Assembly: GCA_950097015.1 (NCBI GenBank)
Contig: CATNEN010000032.1
Location: 1,240,001-1,304,000, forward strand
Origin: Macrostomum hystrix
Lineage: Eukaryota > Platyhelminthes > Macrostomidae
Reading direction: 5' to 3'
DNA: 64,000 nucleotides
Part shown: positions 47,575 to 60,030 of the stretch, piece after piece
Layout: the number at the start of each line of letters is the position of its first letter
Position numbering within the stretch: the first letter of the stretch is position 1
The notes under the pieces: model-generated
The model's input: only the letters and a program-made list of their open reading frames with translations
Told to the model about the DNA's origin: nothing
Database searches by the model: none
Translations under genes and position numbers: made by a program

Positions 47575-50500
47575 ATGCTCCTTGTACGATTCTGGCCACT
47601 GTTCCTGGTACGATTCTGGCTACTGTTCCTTGTACGATTCTGGCTACTGTTCCTTGTACGATTCTGGCTACTGTTCCTTGTACGATTCTGGTTACTGTTG
47701 CTGGTACGATTCTGGCTACTGATCCTTGTACGATTCTGGCTACTGTTCCTGGTACGATTCTGGCTACTGTTCCTTGTACGATTCTAGCTACTGTTGCTGG
47801 TACGATTCTGGCTACTGTTCCTTGTACGATTCTGGCTACTGTTCCTGGTACGATTCTGGCTACTGTTCCTTGTACGATTCTAGCTACTGTTGCTGGTACG
47901 ATTCTGGCTACTGTTCCTTGTACGATTCTGGTTACTGTTCCTTGTACGATTCTGGCTACTGTTCCTTGTACGATTCTGGCTACTGTTCCTTGTACGATTC
48001 TGGCTACTGTTCCTGGTACGATTCTGGCTACTGTTCCTGGTACGATTCTGGCTACTGTTCCTGGTACGATTCTGGCTACTGTTCCTGGTACGATTCTGGC
48101 TACTGTTCCTGGTACGATTCTGGCTACTGTTCCTGGTACGATTCTGGCTACTGTTCCTTGTACGATTCTAGCTACTGTTGCTGGTACGATTCTGGCTACT
48201 GTTCCTTGTACGATTCTAGCTACTGTTGCTGGTACGATTCTGGCTACTGTTCCTTGTACGATTCTGGTTACTGTTCCTTGTACGATTCTGGTTACTGTTG
48301 CTGGTACGATTCTGGCTACTGTTCCTTGTACGATTCTGGCTACTGTTCCTGGTACGATTCTGGCTACTGTTCCTTGTACGATTCTGGCTACTGTTCCTTG
48401 TACGATTCTGGCCACTGTTCCTTGTACGATTCTGGCTACTGTTCCTTGTACGATTCTGGCTACTGTTCCTTGTACGATTCTGGCTACTGTTCCTTGTACG
48501 ATTCTGGCTACTGTTCCTGGTACGATTCTGGCTACTGTTCCTTGTACGATTCTGGCTACTGTTCCTTGTACGATTCTGGTTACTGTTCCTGGTACGATTC
48601 TGGCTACTGTTCCTTGTATGATTCTGGCTACTGTTCCTGGTACGATTCTGGCTACTGTTCCTTGTACGATTCTGGCTACTGTTCCTTGTACGATTCTGGC
48701 TACTGTTCCTGGTACGATTCTGGCTACTGTTCCTTGTACGATTCTAGCTACTGTTGCTGGTACGATTCTGGCTACTGTTCCTTGTACGATTCTAGCTACT
48801 GTTGCTGGTACGATTCTGGCTACTGTTCCTTGTACGATTCTGGTTACTGTTCCTTGTACGATTCTGGCTACTGTTCCTTGTACGATTCTGGCTACTGTTC
48901 CTGGTACGATTCTGGCTACTGTTCCTTGTACGATTCTGGCTACTGTTCCTTGTACGATTCTGGTTACGTTTCCTTGTACGATTCTGGCTACTGTTCCTGG
49001 TACGATTCTGGCTACTGTTCCTGGTACGATTCTGGCTACTGTTCCTGGTACGATTCTGGCTACTGTTCCTGGTACGATTCTGGCTACTGTTCCTGGTACG
49101 ATTCTGGCTACTGTTCCTGGTACGATTCTGGCTACTGTTCCTTGTACGATTCTGGCTACTGTTCCTTGTACGATTCTGGCTACTGTTCCTGGTACGATTC
49201 TGGCTACTGTTCCTGGTACGATCTGGCTACTGTTCCTTGTACGATTCTGGCTACTGTTCCTGGTACGATTCTGGCTACTGTTCCTGGTACGATTCTGGCT
49301 ACTGTTCCTTGTACGATTCTGGCTACTGTTCCTTGTACGATTCTGGCTACTGTTCCTGTACGATTCTGGTTACTGTTGCTTGGTACGATTCTGGCTACTG
49401 TTCCTGGTACGATTCTGGCTACTGTTCCTGGTACGATTCTGGCTACTGTTCCTTGTACGATTCTGGCTACTGTTCCTTGTACGATTCTGGCTACTGTTCC
49501 TTGTACGATTCTGGCTACTGTTCCTGGTACGATTCTGGCTACTGTTCCTGGTACGATTCTGGCTACTGTTCCTGGTACGATTCTGGCTACTGTTCCTGGT
49601 ACGATTCTGGCTTACTGTTCCTTGTACGATTCTGGCTACTGTTCCTGGTACGATTCTGGCTACTGTTCCTTGTACGATTCTGGCTACTGTTCCTGGTACG
49701 ATTCTGGCTACTGTTCCTTGTACGATTCTGGCTACTGTTCCTGGTACGATTCTGGCTACTGTTCCTGGTACGATTCTGGCTACTGTTCCTTGGTACGATT
49801 CTGGCTACTGTTCCTTGTACGATTCTGGCTACTGTTCCTTGTACGATTCTAGGCTACTGTTGCCTGTACGATTCTGGCTACTGTTCCTTGTACGATTCTG
49901 GCTACTGTTCCTGTACGATTCTGGCTACTGTTCCTGGTACGATTCTGGCTTACTGTTCCTTGTACGATTCTGGCTACTGTTCCTTGTACGATTCTGGCTA
50001 CTGTTCCTGGTACGATTCTGGCTACTGTTCCTTGTACGATTCTGGCTACTGTTCCTTGTACGATTCTGGTTACTGTTCCTTGTACGATTCTGGCTACTGT
50101 TCCTTGTACGATTCTGGCTACTGTTCCTGGTACGATTCTGGCTACTGTTCCTTGTACGATTCTGGCTACTGTTCCTGGTACGATTCTGGCTACTGTTCCT
50201 GGTACGATTCTGGCTACTGTTCCTGGTACGATTCTGGCTACTGTTCCTTGTACGATTCTGGCTACTGTTCCTGGTACGATTCTGGCTACTGTTCCTGGTA
50301 CGATTCTGGCTACTGTTCCTGGTACGATTCTGCTACTGTTCCTTGTACGATTCTGGTTACTGTTCCTGTACGATTCTGGCTACTGTTCCTGTACAGCATT
50401 CTGGCTACTGTTCCTGGTACGATTCTGGCTACTGTTCCTGGTACGATTCTGGCTACTGTTCCTTGTACGATTCTGGCTACTGTTCCTTGTACGATTCTGG

Positions 50501-52083
50501 CTACTGTTCCTGTACGAGTCTGGCTACTGTTCCTGGTACGATTCTGGCTACTGTTCCTTGTACGATTCTGGCTACTGTGCTGTACGATTGCTGGCTACTG
50601 TTCCTGGTACGATTCTGGCTACTGTTCCTGGTACGAGTTCTGGCTACTGTTCCTTGTACGATTCTGGCTACTGTTCCTTGTACGATTCTGGCTACTGTTC
50701 CTTGTACGATTTCTGGTTACTGTTCCTGGTACGATTCTGGCTACTGTTCCTGTACGATTCTGGCTACTGGTTCCTTGTACAGTTCTGGCTACTGGGCCTG
50801 TACGATTCTGGCTACTGTTCCTGGTACGATTCTGGCTACTGTTCCTGGTACGATTCTGGCTACTGTTCCTGGTACGATTCTGGCTACTGTTCCTGTACGA
50901 TTCTAGCCTACTGTTCTGGTACGATTCTGGCTACTGTTTCCTTGTACGATTCTAGCTACTGTTTGCTGGTACGATTCTGGCTACTGTTCCTTGTACGATT
51001 CTGGTTACTGTTCCTTGTACGATTCTGGCTACTGTTCCTTGTACGATTCTGGTTACTGTTTCCTTGTACGATCTGGCTAGTTCCTGGTACAGTTTCTGGC
51101 TACTGTTCCTGTACGATTCTGGCTACTGTTCCTGGTACGATTCTGGCTACTGTTCCTGGTACGATTCTGGCTATGTTCCTGTACGATTCTGGCTACTGTT
51201 CCTGGTACGATTTCTGGCTACTGTTCCTTGTACGATTCTGGCTACTGTTCCTGGTACGATTCTGGCTACTGTTCCTGGTACGATTCTGGCTACTGTTCCT
51301 GGTACGATTCTGGCTACTGTTCCTGGTACGATTCTGGCTACTGTTCCTTGTACGATTCTGGCTACTGTTCCTTGTATGATTCTGGCTACTGTTCCTGGTA
51401 CGATTCTGGCTACTGTTCCTTGTACGATTCTAGCTACTGTTGCTGGTACGATTCTGGCTACTGTTCCTTGTACGATTCTGGTTACTGTTCCTTGTACGAT
51501 TCTGGCTACTGTTCCTTGTACGATTCTGGCTACTGTTCCTTGTACGATTCTGGTTACTGTTCCTGGTACGATTCTGGCTACTGTTCCTTGTACGATTCTG
51601 GCTACTGTTCCTTGTACGATTCTGGTTACTGTTCCTTGTACGATTCTAGCTACTGTTGCTGGTACGATTCTGGCTACTGTTCCTTGTACGATTCTAGTTA
51701 CTGTTCCTTGTACGATTCTAGCTACTGTTGCTGGTACGATTCTGGCTACTGTTCCTTGTACGATTCTGGTTACTGTTCCTTGTACGATTCTGGTTACTGT
51801 TCCTTGTACGATTCTAGCTACTGTTGCTGGTACGATTCTGGCTACTGTTGCTGGTACGATTCTGGCTACTGTTCCTTGTACGATTCTGGCTACTGTTCCT
51901 TGTACGATTCTGGTTACTGTTCCTGGTACGATTCTAGCTACTGTTCCTGGTACGATTCTGGCTACTGTTGCTGGTACGATTCTAGCTACTGTTCCTGGTG
52001 CGATTCTGGCTACCGTTGCTGGAACGATTCCAGCTTTATGTTCCCCGTTCGATTCTGGCTTCTGTTCCTGGTACGATTCTAGC
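47575..52083. repeat. 4.5 kb, 24-bp minisatellite (CTGGCTACTGTTCCTTGTAC + GATT)
   Basis: About 188 copies of a 24-bp unit whose main variants are CTTGTACG, CTGGTACG and GTTGCTGG. From 47575 to about 49200 the register is perfect. From about 49215, and mostly 50330-51215, single-base insertions and deletions break it repeatedly, after which it is regular again to 52020. Many overlapping ORFs in three frames are artefacts. Confidence 0.96.
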
Positions 52084-52702
52084 TATAATGAATACTCAGG
52101 ACTGCCAGTAATGCAGAAACAACTTACTGATTAGTCCTGTCATGCCTCTCGAGACTGTCTTAAAAGCAAGAGAAACACAGACGATAAGAAATAAGAAAAT
52201 GCTTGAATAAAAGCGAGAAATAAAGCAGAAGAATTTTTCTGACAAGGGAGACTCTCTCCATCATCATCCCATCCTGGATCTCATTTCTTTTAATCCCATA
52301 GTAGCTAAGAGTTCTTGAACAAGAGGGCCTTAGGGGCTTCCACATGCTTCAAGTTGAAACTGGTGTGGCTTGCGCCCTGTCAGCTTAGGTCAATGTCCCC
52401 CAAGGGACATGTTCCCAAAACTCACAGTGTCCCCATAGACTCAACGAAGTGAGTCAGTGTGAGGCTTCCTCTGCTCCGCTTTGACTTATCTTTCTTCCTC
52501 ATCTATTGCTTTTTGCCAACCTCGGTGAGAAAGTGGAGAATTGGTTAGTGAGAGCCCATCTGATTGGCTGCCACAGAAACACTCCCATCCCCAGTCCGTC
52601 TCCCGACACTTCAGTTTCTCTCTCCCGTTTTAGTCGCCTTCCTCCGCAGCCGAAACACGCATCAGCAAACTAGAACTAGGAGCACAAGCTAACACCTGTC
52701 AG
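52084..52702. promoter_or_regulatory. Upstream region of the LEV-9-like gene
   Basis: No gene is seen. A CCAAT-type ATTGG lies near 52563 and a perfect 7-bp inverted repeat ATGTCCC-CCAA-GGGACAT is at 52393-52410. The last 150 bases before the ATG are pyrimidine-rich and likely hold the promoter and leader. Confidence 0.3.
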
Positions 52703-55700
52703 ATGTTGCAGAAAATGAGACAATGTGCTCCGGTAGTGCTTTTGATGCAGCTGCTACTGCTGCTGCTTCTTCTAGAAGATTGCTGCCTTGGTAGGTTAAA
52801 CCGGAAGCTTCTGATATTGCAGATTTTAGCTTGAAGAAAGCAAAGTAATGCATAACTTGTCTTCCCCAATTTATTGCAGCTGTGTCCATCGATAGATGGA
52901 GAGCTCAAAGTACTGCCATGGACCTCTATCGGAGCGGTGAGACGACTTTGTTCCCAATGTCACTCTGTTCCCATTTTCACTCTGTTCACATTGTCACCCT
53001 GTTCACATTGTCACTCTGTTCACATTGTCACTCTGTTCCCATTTTCACTCTGTCCAAATTGTCACTCTGTTCGAATTTTCACTCTTTTCGAATCTTCACT
53101 CTGTTCCCATTTTCACTCTGTTCACATTGTCACTCTGTTCCCATTGTCACTCTGTTCACATTGTCACTCTGTTCACATTTTCACTCTGTTAATATTGTGA
53201 CTCTGTTCACATTTTCACTCTGTTAATATTGTCACTCTGTTCACATTGTCACCCTGTTCACATTTTCACTCTGTTAATATTGTGACTCTGTTCACATTTT
53301 CACTCTGTTAATATTGTCACTCTGTTCACCTTGTAATTCTATATTGTCACTCTATTCACAAAGCATTTTAGCCACAGTCTATCCATGTCAAATAAATACA
53401 CCTGAAGCACTGACCAAACCTCTTCAGCCTCCATGCAGTCCGCTGGCCGAGGATGCCCGCCTCCGAAGCCGCTGAGCACATTAAGCGGGTGCCCGGACCG
53501 CTCCTGCGAGACAGAGAGGGACTGCGGCGTCGGAATGCGCTGCGCCTGCGATAGAGCGCTCTGCGGGCCCGTCTGCGTTCGGTACGGTAAGAGAGCAAGA
53601 CAAGACAAGGCAGTGCGCGCCGAGTGACATTTCCACCCAAGAGTGACATTTCCACCCAAGAGTGACATTTTCAACCAAGAGTGACATTTTCAACCGAGAG
53701 TGACATTTTCAACCGAGAGTGACATTTTCAACCAAGAGTGACATTTCCACCCAAGAGTGACATTTTCAACCAAGAGTGACATTTTCAACCGAGAGTGACA
53801 TTTTCAACCAAGAGTGACATTTTTAACCGAAAGTGACCTTTTCAACCAAGAGTGACATTTTTTACCGAGAGTGACATTTTCAACCAAGAGTGACATTTTC
53901 AACCGAGAGTGGCATTTTCAACCAAGAGTGACATTTTCAACCGAGAGTGACATTTTCAACCAAGAGTGACATTTTTAACCGAGAGTGACATTTTCAACCG
54001 AGTGACATTTTCAACCGAGTGACATTTTCAACCGAGTGACATTTTCAACCGAGTGACATTTTCAACCGATTTAAACCTCTCCAATTCCAGATGCCGAGTG
54101 CCCAGCCCTGCCGGAATTGAGTACCCGAGGTCGCACTTCGAGTGAACAGCCGCTGTTGAACAAGAACTCAGTCGGGCAGGCTGTGCGATTCACCTGCTAC
54201 ACGCCATACTCGCTGGTGGGCGGCCCGGAGACCATTGTCTGTCAGGCCAACCTGTCCTGGAGCCACCCGCCGCCTCGCTGTTCCAGAGAGGGTCAGAACA
54301 TGCGGCCTCAACTGGGAATCCAATAGACAACAGCGGGCCAGATGGCAGACATGAGATGAGACAGGGGGAGAGATGAGACAGGGGAGAGATGAGACAGGGG
54401 AGAGATGAGACACGGGAGAGATGAGACACGGGAGAGATGAGACACGGGAGAGATGAGACACGGGAGAGATGAGACACGGGAGAGATGAGACATGGGAGAG
54501 ATGAGACATGGGAGAGATGAGACACGGGAGAGATGAGACACGGGAGAGATGAGACACGGGAGAGATGAGACAGGGGGAGATGAGACAAAGGGGAGATGAG
54601 ACAGGGGAGAGATGAGACAGGGGAGAGATGAGACACGGGGGAGATGAGACACGGGGAGATGAGACAGGGGGGAGATGAGACAGGGGAGAGATGAGACAGG
54701 GGGAGATGAGACAGGGGGGAGATGAGACACGGGGAGATGAGACAGGGGGGAGATGAGACAGGGGAGAGATGAGACAGGGGGAGATGAGACAGGGGAGAGA
54801 TGAGACAGGGGAGAGATGAGACACGGGGGAGATGAGACACGGGGAGATGAGACAGGGGGGAGATGAGACAGGGGAGAGATGAGACAGGGGGAGATGAGAC
54901 AGGGGGGAGATGAGACACGGGGAGATGAGACAGGGGGGAGATGAGACAGGGGAGAGATGAGACAGGGGGAGATGAGACACGGGGGGAGATGAGACGGGGG
55001 AGATGAGACACGGGGAGATGAGACAGGGGGGAGATGAGACAGGGGAGAGATGAGACAGGGGGAGATGAGACAGGGGGGAGATGAGACAGGGGAGTGATGA
55101 GAACAGGGGGGAGATGAGACAAGGGGGAGATGAGACAAGGGGGGATGAGACAGTGGATATAAAGTAGTAGCGAATTTTTTTATCTTACAAAAGCTTTTTC
55201 ACACCGCTATTGCTTGTGACTTGAAAGTGCTATTATTAATATCACTAAAAGTTATATTGGCGAATATTAAAAAGGTCAAGTACCTCATAGCTCTAGTTTC
55301 ATTTTCTGTATGGAGTGTGCACAGTTAAATCTACGCATTCTCTAAAAAGTAATTTAGCAATAAATGGTCTCATCCTCATTATCTCATGTCCCCCGAGGCG
55401 AGCATTGTACAGGAACCCACAACACCTTCCCGACTCCCAAATTCAGAGAAGTGCATCCGGCCCAGTCGAATTCCGAACACCATTTTGGTTCGAGCCTCGC
55501 CAGATTCGGCTGAGTACGCCTCCGGGGACGAGCTAGTGTACACCTGCGCGCCCGGATACCGGTCCGACAGACCTGACCTCACCATGTCCGCCATCTGCAA
55601 CAGGGGACAGTGGAGCATGCGGGACTTCGTGTGCACTGGTGGGACAGCTGCTCAGCCTCAGCTTTCCTTCCCATCACATTCCTTCTCATCCCAATCCTTC

Positions 55701-58405
55701 TCATCCCATTCCTTCTCATCCCATTCCTTCCCATCCCATTCCTTCCCATCCCATTCCTTCCCATCCCATACCTTCTCTTCCCATTCCGTATCATCCATTC
55801 CTTCTCATCCCATTCCTTCCCATCCCATTCCTTCCCATCCCATTCCTTCCCATCCCAATCCTTACCAATTCCCTATTTTAATAAGAAAATAAAAGTGCAT
55901 ATTTAGCAAAAGTCTGAAAAACTGCGTCTTCCTTGACTGTGGACAGTTGTGAGCTGCGGTCATCCCGGCGACCCGTCCAACGGCAAGCATCTGAATTGGA
56001 ACTACACCTACCAGCAAAAGGTGTCCTATTTCTGCTTCGAAGGCTACCGGCTGACCTGTAAATCGGCAACAGAAAAAATTTCCGATTGTAAGTATAAATT
56101 TTCTTTTTTTCAAATGGGTATTTTTTTGTTTTTTACGTGTTCTCAAACTGTACTAATTTTCAGGTCAAGTTCGCACCTGCAGGGCCGACGGAACCTGGTC
56201 TGGCAGCGTGCCGGAGTGCAAGAGTAATTCCTGTCATTTTCATAAAGTAACAGACAGAGTGTGCACTTTTATTATTAAAATGAACTTTGAATTTGGATTA
56301 GCAATTTTTGTTTAGCCTGCCATTCAAGGTCGCAGACTTCAAGGTCAAAGCCTTCAAGGTCACAGCGCGTATTCACGTGTACAGAGCGTGATCAAAGTCA
56401 AATTTCTACTCTACAATTTTTTCCTTTCCTATTGTTACTTTTTATTGCGCGACCAAAACCGGTTTTATGCTGGTAAACTTTCCATTAATAAAGCGATACA
56501 GGAAGGACACTCAAGGTCAACTGCCACGCATCTAGTGCGTGATTTATAGTATATATATATATATACTGCATATTTGGGCAAACGGGGGCATGATTCAAGG
56601 TGTACAACCATTCCGAACCTCCAGGCATTCAATGCCCGAATCTGGAGCACCCAGTCAACGGTGTCGTCAGCAAGGGTTGGAACTTTGTCAACAGTGTAGT
56701 TCAATACACATGCAACGCCGGCTACCGACTGGTGGGCACCGCCAGCCGAATGTGCCGTCGCAATGGCACCTGGGACGGTGAAGTGCCGCGCTGCATTGTG
56801 CAGGACTGCGGCCCGCCACCCTTCGTAGCCAACGCCTACAGGGTGCAGGTTGGTGGCTCTCCTGCTCAGCTTTCGTCTTTCAATACCCGCCAGCCCGTGC
56901 CTCTTGTCATGCTTTCTCAGAAAGAAATTCGTAACAGTCGAAATAACATGGCCGGCACTTCAAATATCCACATCCATATCCAAATTATCCACATCCATAT
57001 CCACATTATCCACATCCATATCCACATTATCCACATCCATATCCAAATTATCCACATCCATATCCACATTATCCACATCCATATCCACATTTTTCTTTTT
57101 TCTGTATCTCTCACAATATTCAGCCAATGTTCAAAAAAATTCTTAGATTCAGATGGTGGACTTTCGGTTTGGAACCCGTCGTGTTGTAGGCTGCGAGTAT
57201 TTGAAATAGCCCGTGGTCTTTCCCCAGGGGGCAAAATAGCTTGGTCGTTCTACTGTTCAAAGCTTTCTCAATGTCCCAAACGCAGGTGAGCAGTACAAAG
57301 TACAAAGCCAGGGTCACGTACACGTGTCTGCCAGATGCCAAGCTGGAGGGCGAGAACGGCGGCCAGATTGTCTGCCAGACCGACGGTCGCTGGGTGCCGG
57401 CGGCGCCGAAGTGTCGCAGCCACTGCCAGGTGCCAACCATCGCCTGGGGCCGGCCTCTCATTGGTCGGCCAGATGGGCCGCCTGCGGTAGACAAAGTGCC
57501 GTCGGATACCACTCTCTGGGTGCGCTGCGATGAAAATTACCAGCTGCAGAGGACTCTGTACCCGAGGTGCGACAACGGCACCTGGACTGGCATACCCAAT
57601 TGCGTGCCCAGTGAGTTAGTTTCAGAATATTTGTTATAAATTCAACCCTGATAACACTGTTCAGAGCGGTACACTCACAAATAGCTATTCAGAGGTGTCA
57701 ACCAATCAGCGTCGAGTAAGAAGGGGAGAGAGGATCTAGATGTACACTCACAGATAGTTTACTCAAAGGTGTCAACCAATCAGCGTCGAGTAAGGAGGGG
57801 AGAGAAGATCAAGATATACACTCTCAGATAGTGAGTAAGCAAAGGGGAAAGTGATGATCTCACTGATGATACCCACTTGTTCACACAGAGGACTGCAACG
57901 ACCGACCGCCCCTGGTGAAGAACGGCATAGCCAGATTCTATGGCACAAAGCACAGCGATCGAGTAATTTACTCTTGCTACGTTGGTTACGAAGCCCTTCG
58001 CGGCTCCAGCCTGCTGACTTGTCGCTACGGCAAATGGGTCGGCATTCCGCCCGTCTGCACAAAAAGTGAGTAGCGCATTGCGCATTAAATCCTCAAATAT
58101 GAAATTAACTAAATAAATTTAAAATCGCAGAGAAATGCCCCTGGATTGTGACGCCGTCCAATGTTGAAAAATGGCTAATCGGACCAGAGGGCATCAAGAA
58201 CCAGTGGACCAGGCCGCAGACAACCTCCGACAACGAGGAGCTGGTACAGTTCCAGTGCGTTGGCAAGGGCATGGTGCTGAAGGGCCACACCCACGCCATC
58301 TGTTTGAATGGCCAATGGAGGCCGCCAGGCAGTCCTCAGTGCGTCAAGCAGATGCACAAGCAGATACCGCACGACTGGCTGTTCTACAGGGTCGGCAGGC
58401 GGTGA
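52703..58405 (+). CDS. Secreted WAP + eight CCP/sushi domain protein, LEV-9-like
   Basis: Eleven exons join in phase to 632 aa: 52703-52790, 52880-52936, 53428-53586, 54091-54291, 55447-55638, 55947-56087, 56164-56223, 56625-56848, 57286-57610, 57889-58065 and 58131-58405. A Leu-rich signal peptide (VVLLMQLLLLLLLLEDCC) leads to a WAP domain with eight cysteines (about residues 55-98: GCPPP, SGCPDRSC, DCGVGMRCACD, LCGPVCV). Eight CCP modules follow to the end, each with four Cys and a late Trp (for example GYRLVGTASRMCRRNGTW). CCP3 has two extra Cys. There is no membrane segment. WAP plus eight CCPs is the layout of nematode LEV-9, an extracellular scaffold that clusters acetylcholine receptors at muscle synapses. 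Length is also similar. The same job here is inferred from architecture. Potential N-glycosylation sites include NLS, NYT and NGT. The C-terminus ends in a dibasic GRR. Confidence 0.93.
52960..53345. repeat. 17-bp minisatellite in intron 2 of the LEV-9-like gene
   Basis: About 22 copies of CACTCTGTTCACATTGT with CCCATTT and AATATTG variants. Confidence 0.9.
53630..54070. repeat. 19-bp minisatellite in intron 3 of the LEV-9-like gene
   Basis: About 24 copies of CATTTTCAACCGAGAGTGA. The last five units lost a GAGA block (CATTTTCAACCGAGTGA), so the array shows a local length change that was then amplified. Confidence 0.92.
54345..55145. repeat. 15-18-bp minisatellite in intron 4 of the LEV-9-like gene
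   Basis: About 48 copies of GAGATGAGACAGGGGA, varying by the number of G (from GGG to GGGGGG) and by CAGG/CACG. Three minus-strand ORFs across it are artefacts. Confidence 0.93.
55665..55865. repeat. 15-bp minisatellite in intron 5 of the LEV-9-like gene
   Basis: About 13 copies of CATTCCTTCCCATCC. Confidence 0.9.
56955..57095. repeat. 21-bp minisatellite in intron 8 of the LEV-9-like gene
   Basis: About six copies of ATTATCCACATCCATATCCA plus C/A in the intron 56849-57285. Confidence 0.88.
57665..57835. repeat. Partial triplication of about 75 bp in intron 9 of the LEV-9-like gene
   Basis: The block TACACTCACAGATAGTTTAC...GGTGTCAACCAATCAGCGTC...GGGGAGAG occurs twice in full and a third time in part. 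This is a young, low-copy tandem duplication, unlike the long arrays in neighbouring introns. Confidence 0.8.
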
Positions 58406-58744
58406 ATGAGGTTGAAGAAATGCACAATCAAAGCACTTCTGGGACTGACAAACGAATTCACTTTCGTTTTCATTTAATTTTCTACTTGTAAACTATTTCT
58501 GAGCGATTGTTGTTAACCAATCCCTAACTCCATCATCTAGTTTAACTTCTTAAAATATCCCATTGTTTTCTCCCTAAAAACCGAATTGTTTTAAACATTG
58601 TGATTACTATTATTATCATTATGAAGCCTGGCACTCGGCACGTTCACAAGAAGTGCATTGTATACGCGTGCAAGAAAGCTGTACATTTGTTGCATCGATA
58701 AATGTCTCACTTGCTTTTCTCTTTTGAGAGGAGAAGAAACGAGA
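58406..58744. other. 3' flank of the LEV-9-like gene
   Basis: AT-rich 3' untranslated-type sequence with no gene and no perfect AATAAA close to the stop. Confidence 0.4.
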
Positions 58745-60030
58745 GAGAGTAGAGGAGAGGAGAGGAGAGGAGAGGAGAGGAGAGGAGAGGAGAGGAGAGG
58801 AGAGGAGAGGAGAGGAGAGGAGAGGAGAGGAGAGGAGAGGAGAGGAGAGGAGAGGAGAGGAGAGGAGAGGAGAGGAGAGGAGAGGAGAGGAGAGGAGAAG
58901 AGAGGAGAGGAGAGGAGAGGAGAGGAGAGGAGAGGAGAGGAGAGGAGAGGAGAGGAGAGGAGAGGAGAGGAGAGGAGAGGAGAGGAGAGGAGAGGAGAGG
59001 AGAGGAGAGGAGAAGAGAGGAGAGGAGAAGAGAGGAGAGGAGAGGAGAGGAGAGGAGAGGAGAGGAGAGGAGAGGAGAGGAGAGGAGAGGAGAGGAGAGG
59101 AGAGGAGAGGAGAGGAGAGGAGAGGAGAGGAGAGGAGAGGAGAGGAGAGGAGAAGAGAGGAGAGGAGAAGAGAGGAGAGGAGAGGAGAGGAGAGGAGAGG
59201 AGAGGAGAAGAGGAGAGGAGAGGAGAGGAGAAGAGAGAAGAGAAGAGGAGAGGAGAGGAGAGGAGAGGAGAGAAGAGGAGAGAAGAGGAGAAGAGAGAAG
59301 AGAAGAGAAGAGGAGAGGCGAAAAGAGGAGAAGAGAGAAGAGGAGAGGAGAAGAGAGGAGAGGAGAAGAGAGGAGAGGAGAGGAGAGGAGAGGAGAGGAG
59401 AGGAGAAGAGAGGAGAGGAGAGGAGAGGAGAGGAGAGGAGAGGAGAAGAGGAGAGGAGAGGAGAGGAGAAGAGAGAAGAGAAGAGAAGAGGAGACGAGAG
59501 GAGAGGAGAGAAGAGGAGACGAGAGGAGAGGAGAGGAGAGGAGAGGAGAGGAGAGGAGAGGAGAGGAGAGGAGAGGAGAGGAGAGGAGAGGAGAGTAGAG
59601 GAGAGGAGAGGAGAGGAGAGGAGAGGAGAAGAGGAGAGGAGAGGAGAGGAGAAGAGAGAAGAGAAGAGAAGAGGAGACGAGAGGAGAGGAGAGAAGAGGA
59701 GAGAAGAGGAGAAGAGAGAAGAGAAGAGAAGAGGAGAGGCGAAAAGAGGAGAAGAGAGAAGAGGAGAGGAGAAGAGAGGAGAGGAGAAGAGAGGAGAGGA
59801 GAGGAGAGGAGAGGAGAGGAGAAGAGAGGAGAGGAGAGGAGAGGAGAGGAGAGGAGAGGAGAAGAGGAGAGGAGAGGAGAGGAGAAGAGAGAAGAGAAGA
59901 GAAGAGGAGACGAGAGGAGAGGAGAGAAGAGGAGACGAGAGGAGAGGAGAGGAGAGGAGAGGAGAGGAGAGGAGAGGAGAGGAGAGGAGAGGAGAGGAGA
60001 GGAGAGGAGAGGAGAGGAGAGGAGAGTAGA
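58745..60030. repeat. GGAGA pentanucleotide microsatellite, 1.3 kb, all-purine strand
   Basis: Almost pure AGGAG repeats with GAAGA and GAGAC interruptions. Interrupted blocks repeat at long range: the rare AGGCGAAAAGAGG occurs near 59326 and 59747. One strand is nearly all purine for 1.3 kb. Open frames on both strands (about 470 codons) are artefacts. Confidence 0.96.

Noticed and set aside
47573-52134. ORFs of up to 762 codons with YDSGYCSL, VRFWLLFL or TILATVPG repeats
   Set aside because: The three peptides are three frames of the same 24-bp unit, and the indels shift frames without selection against them.
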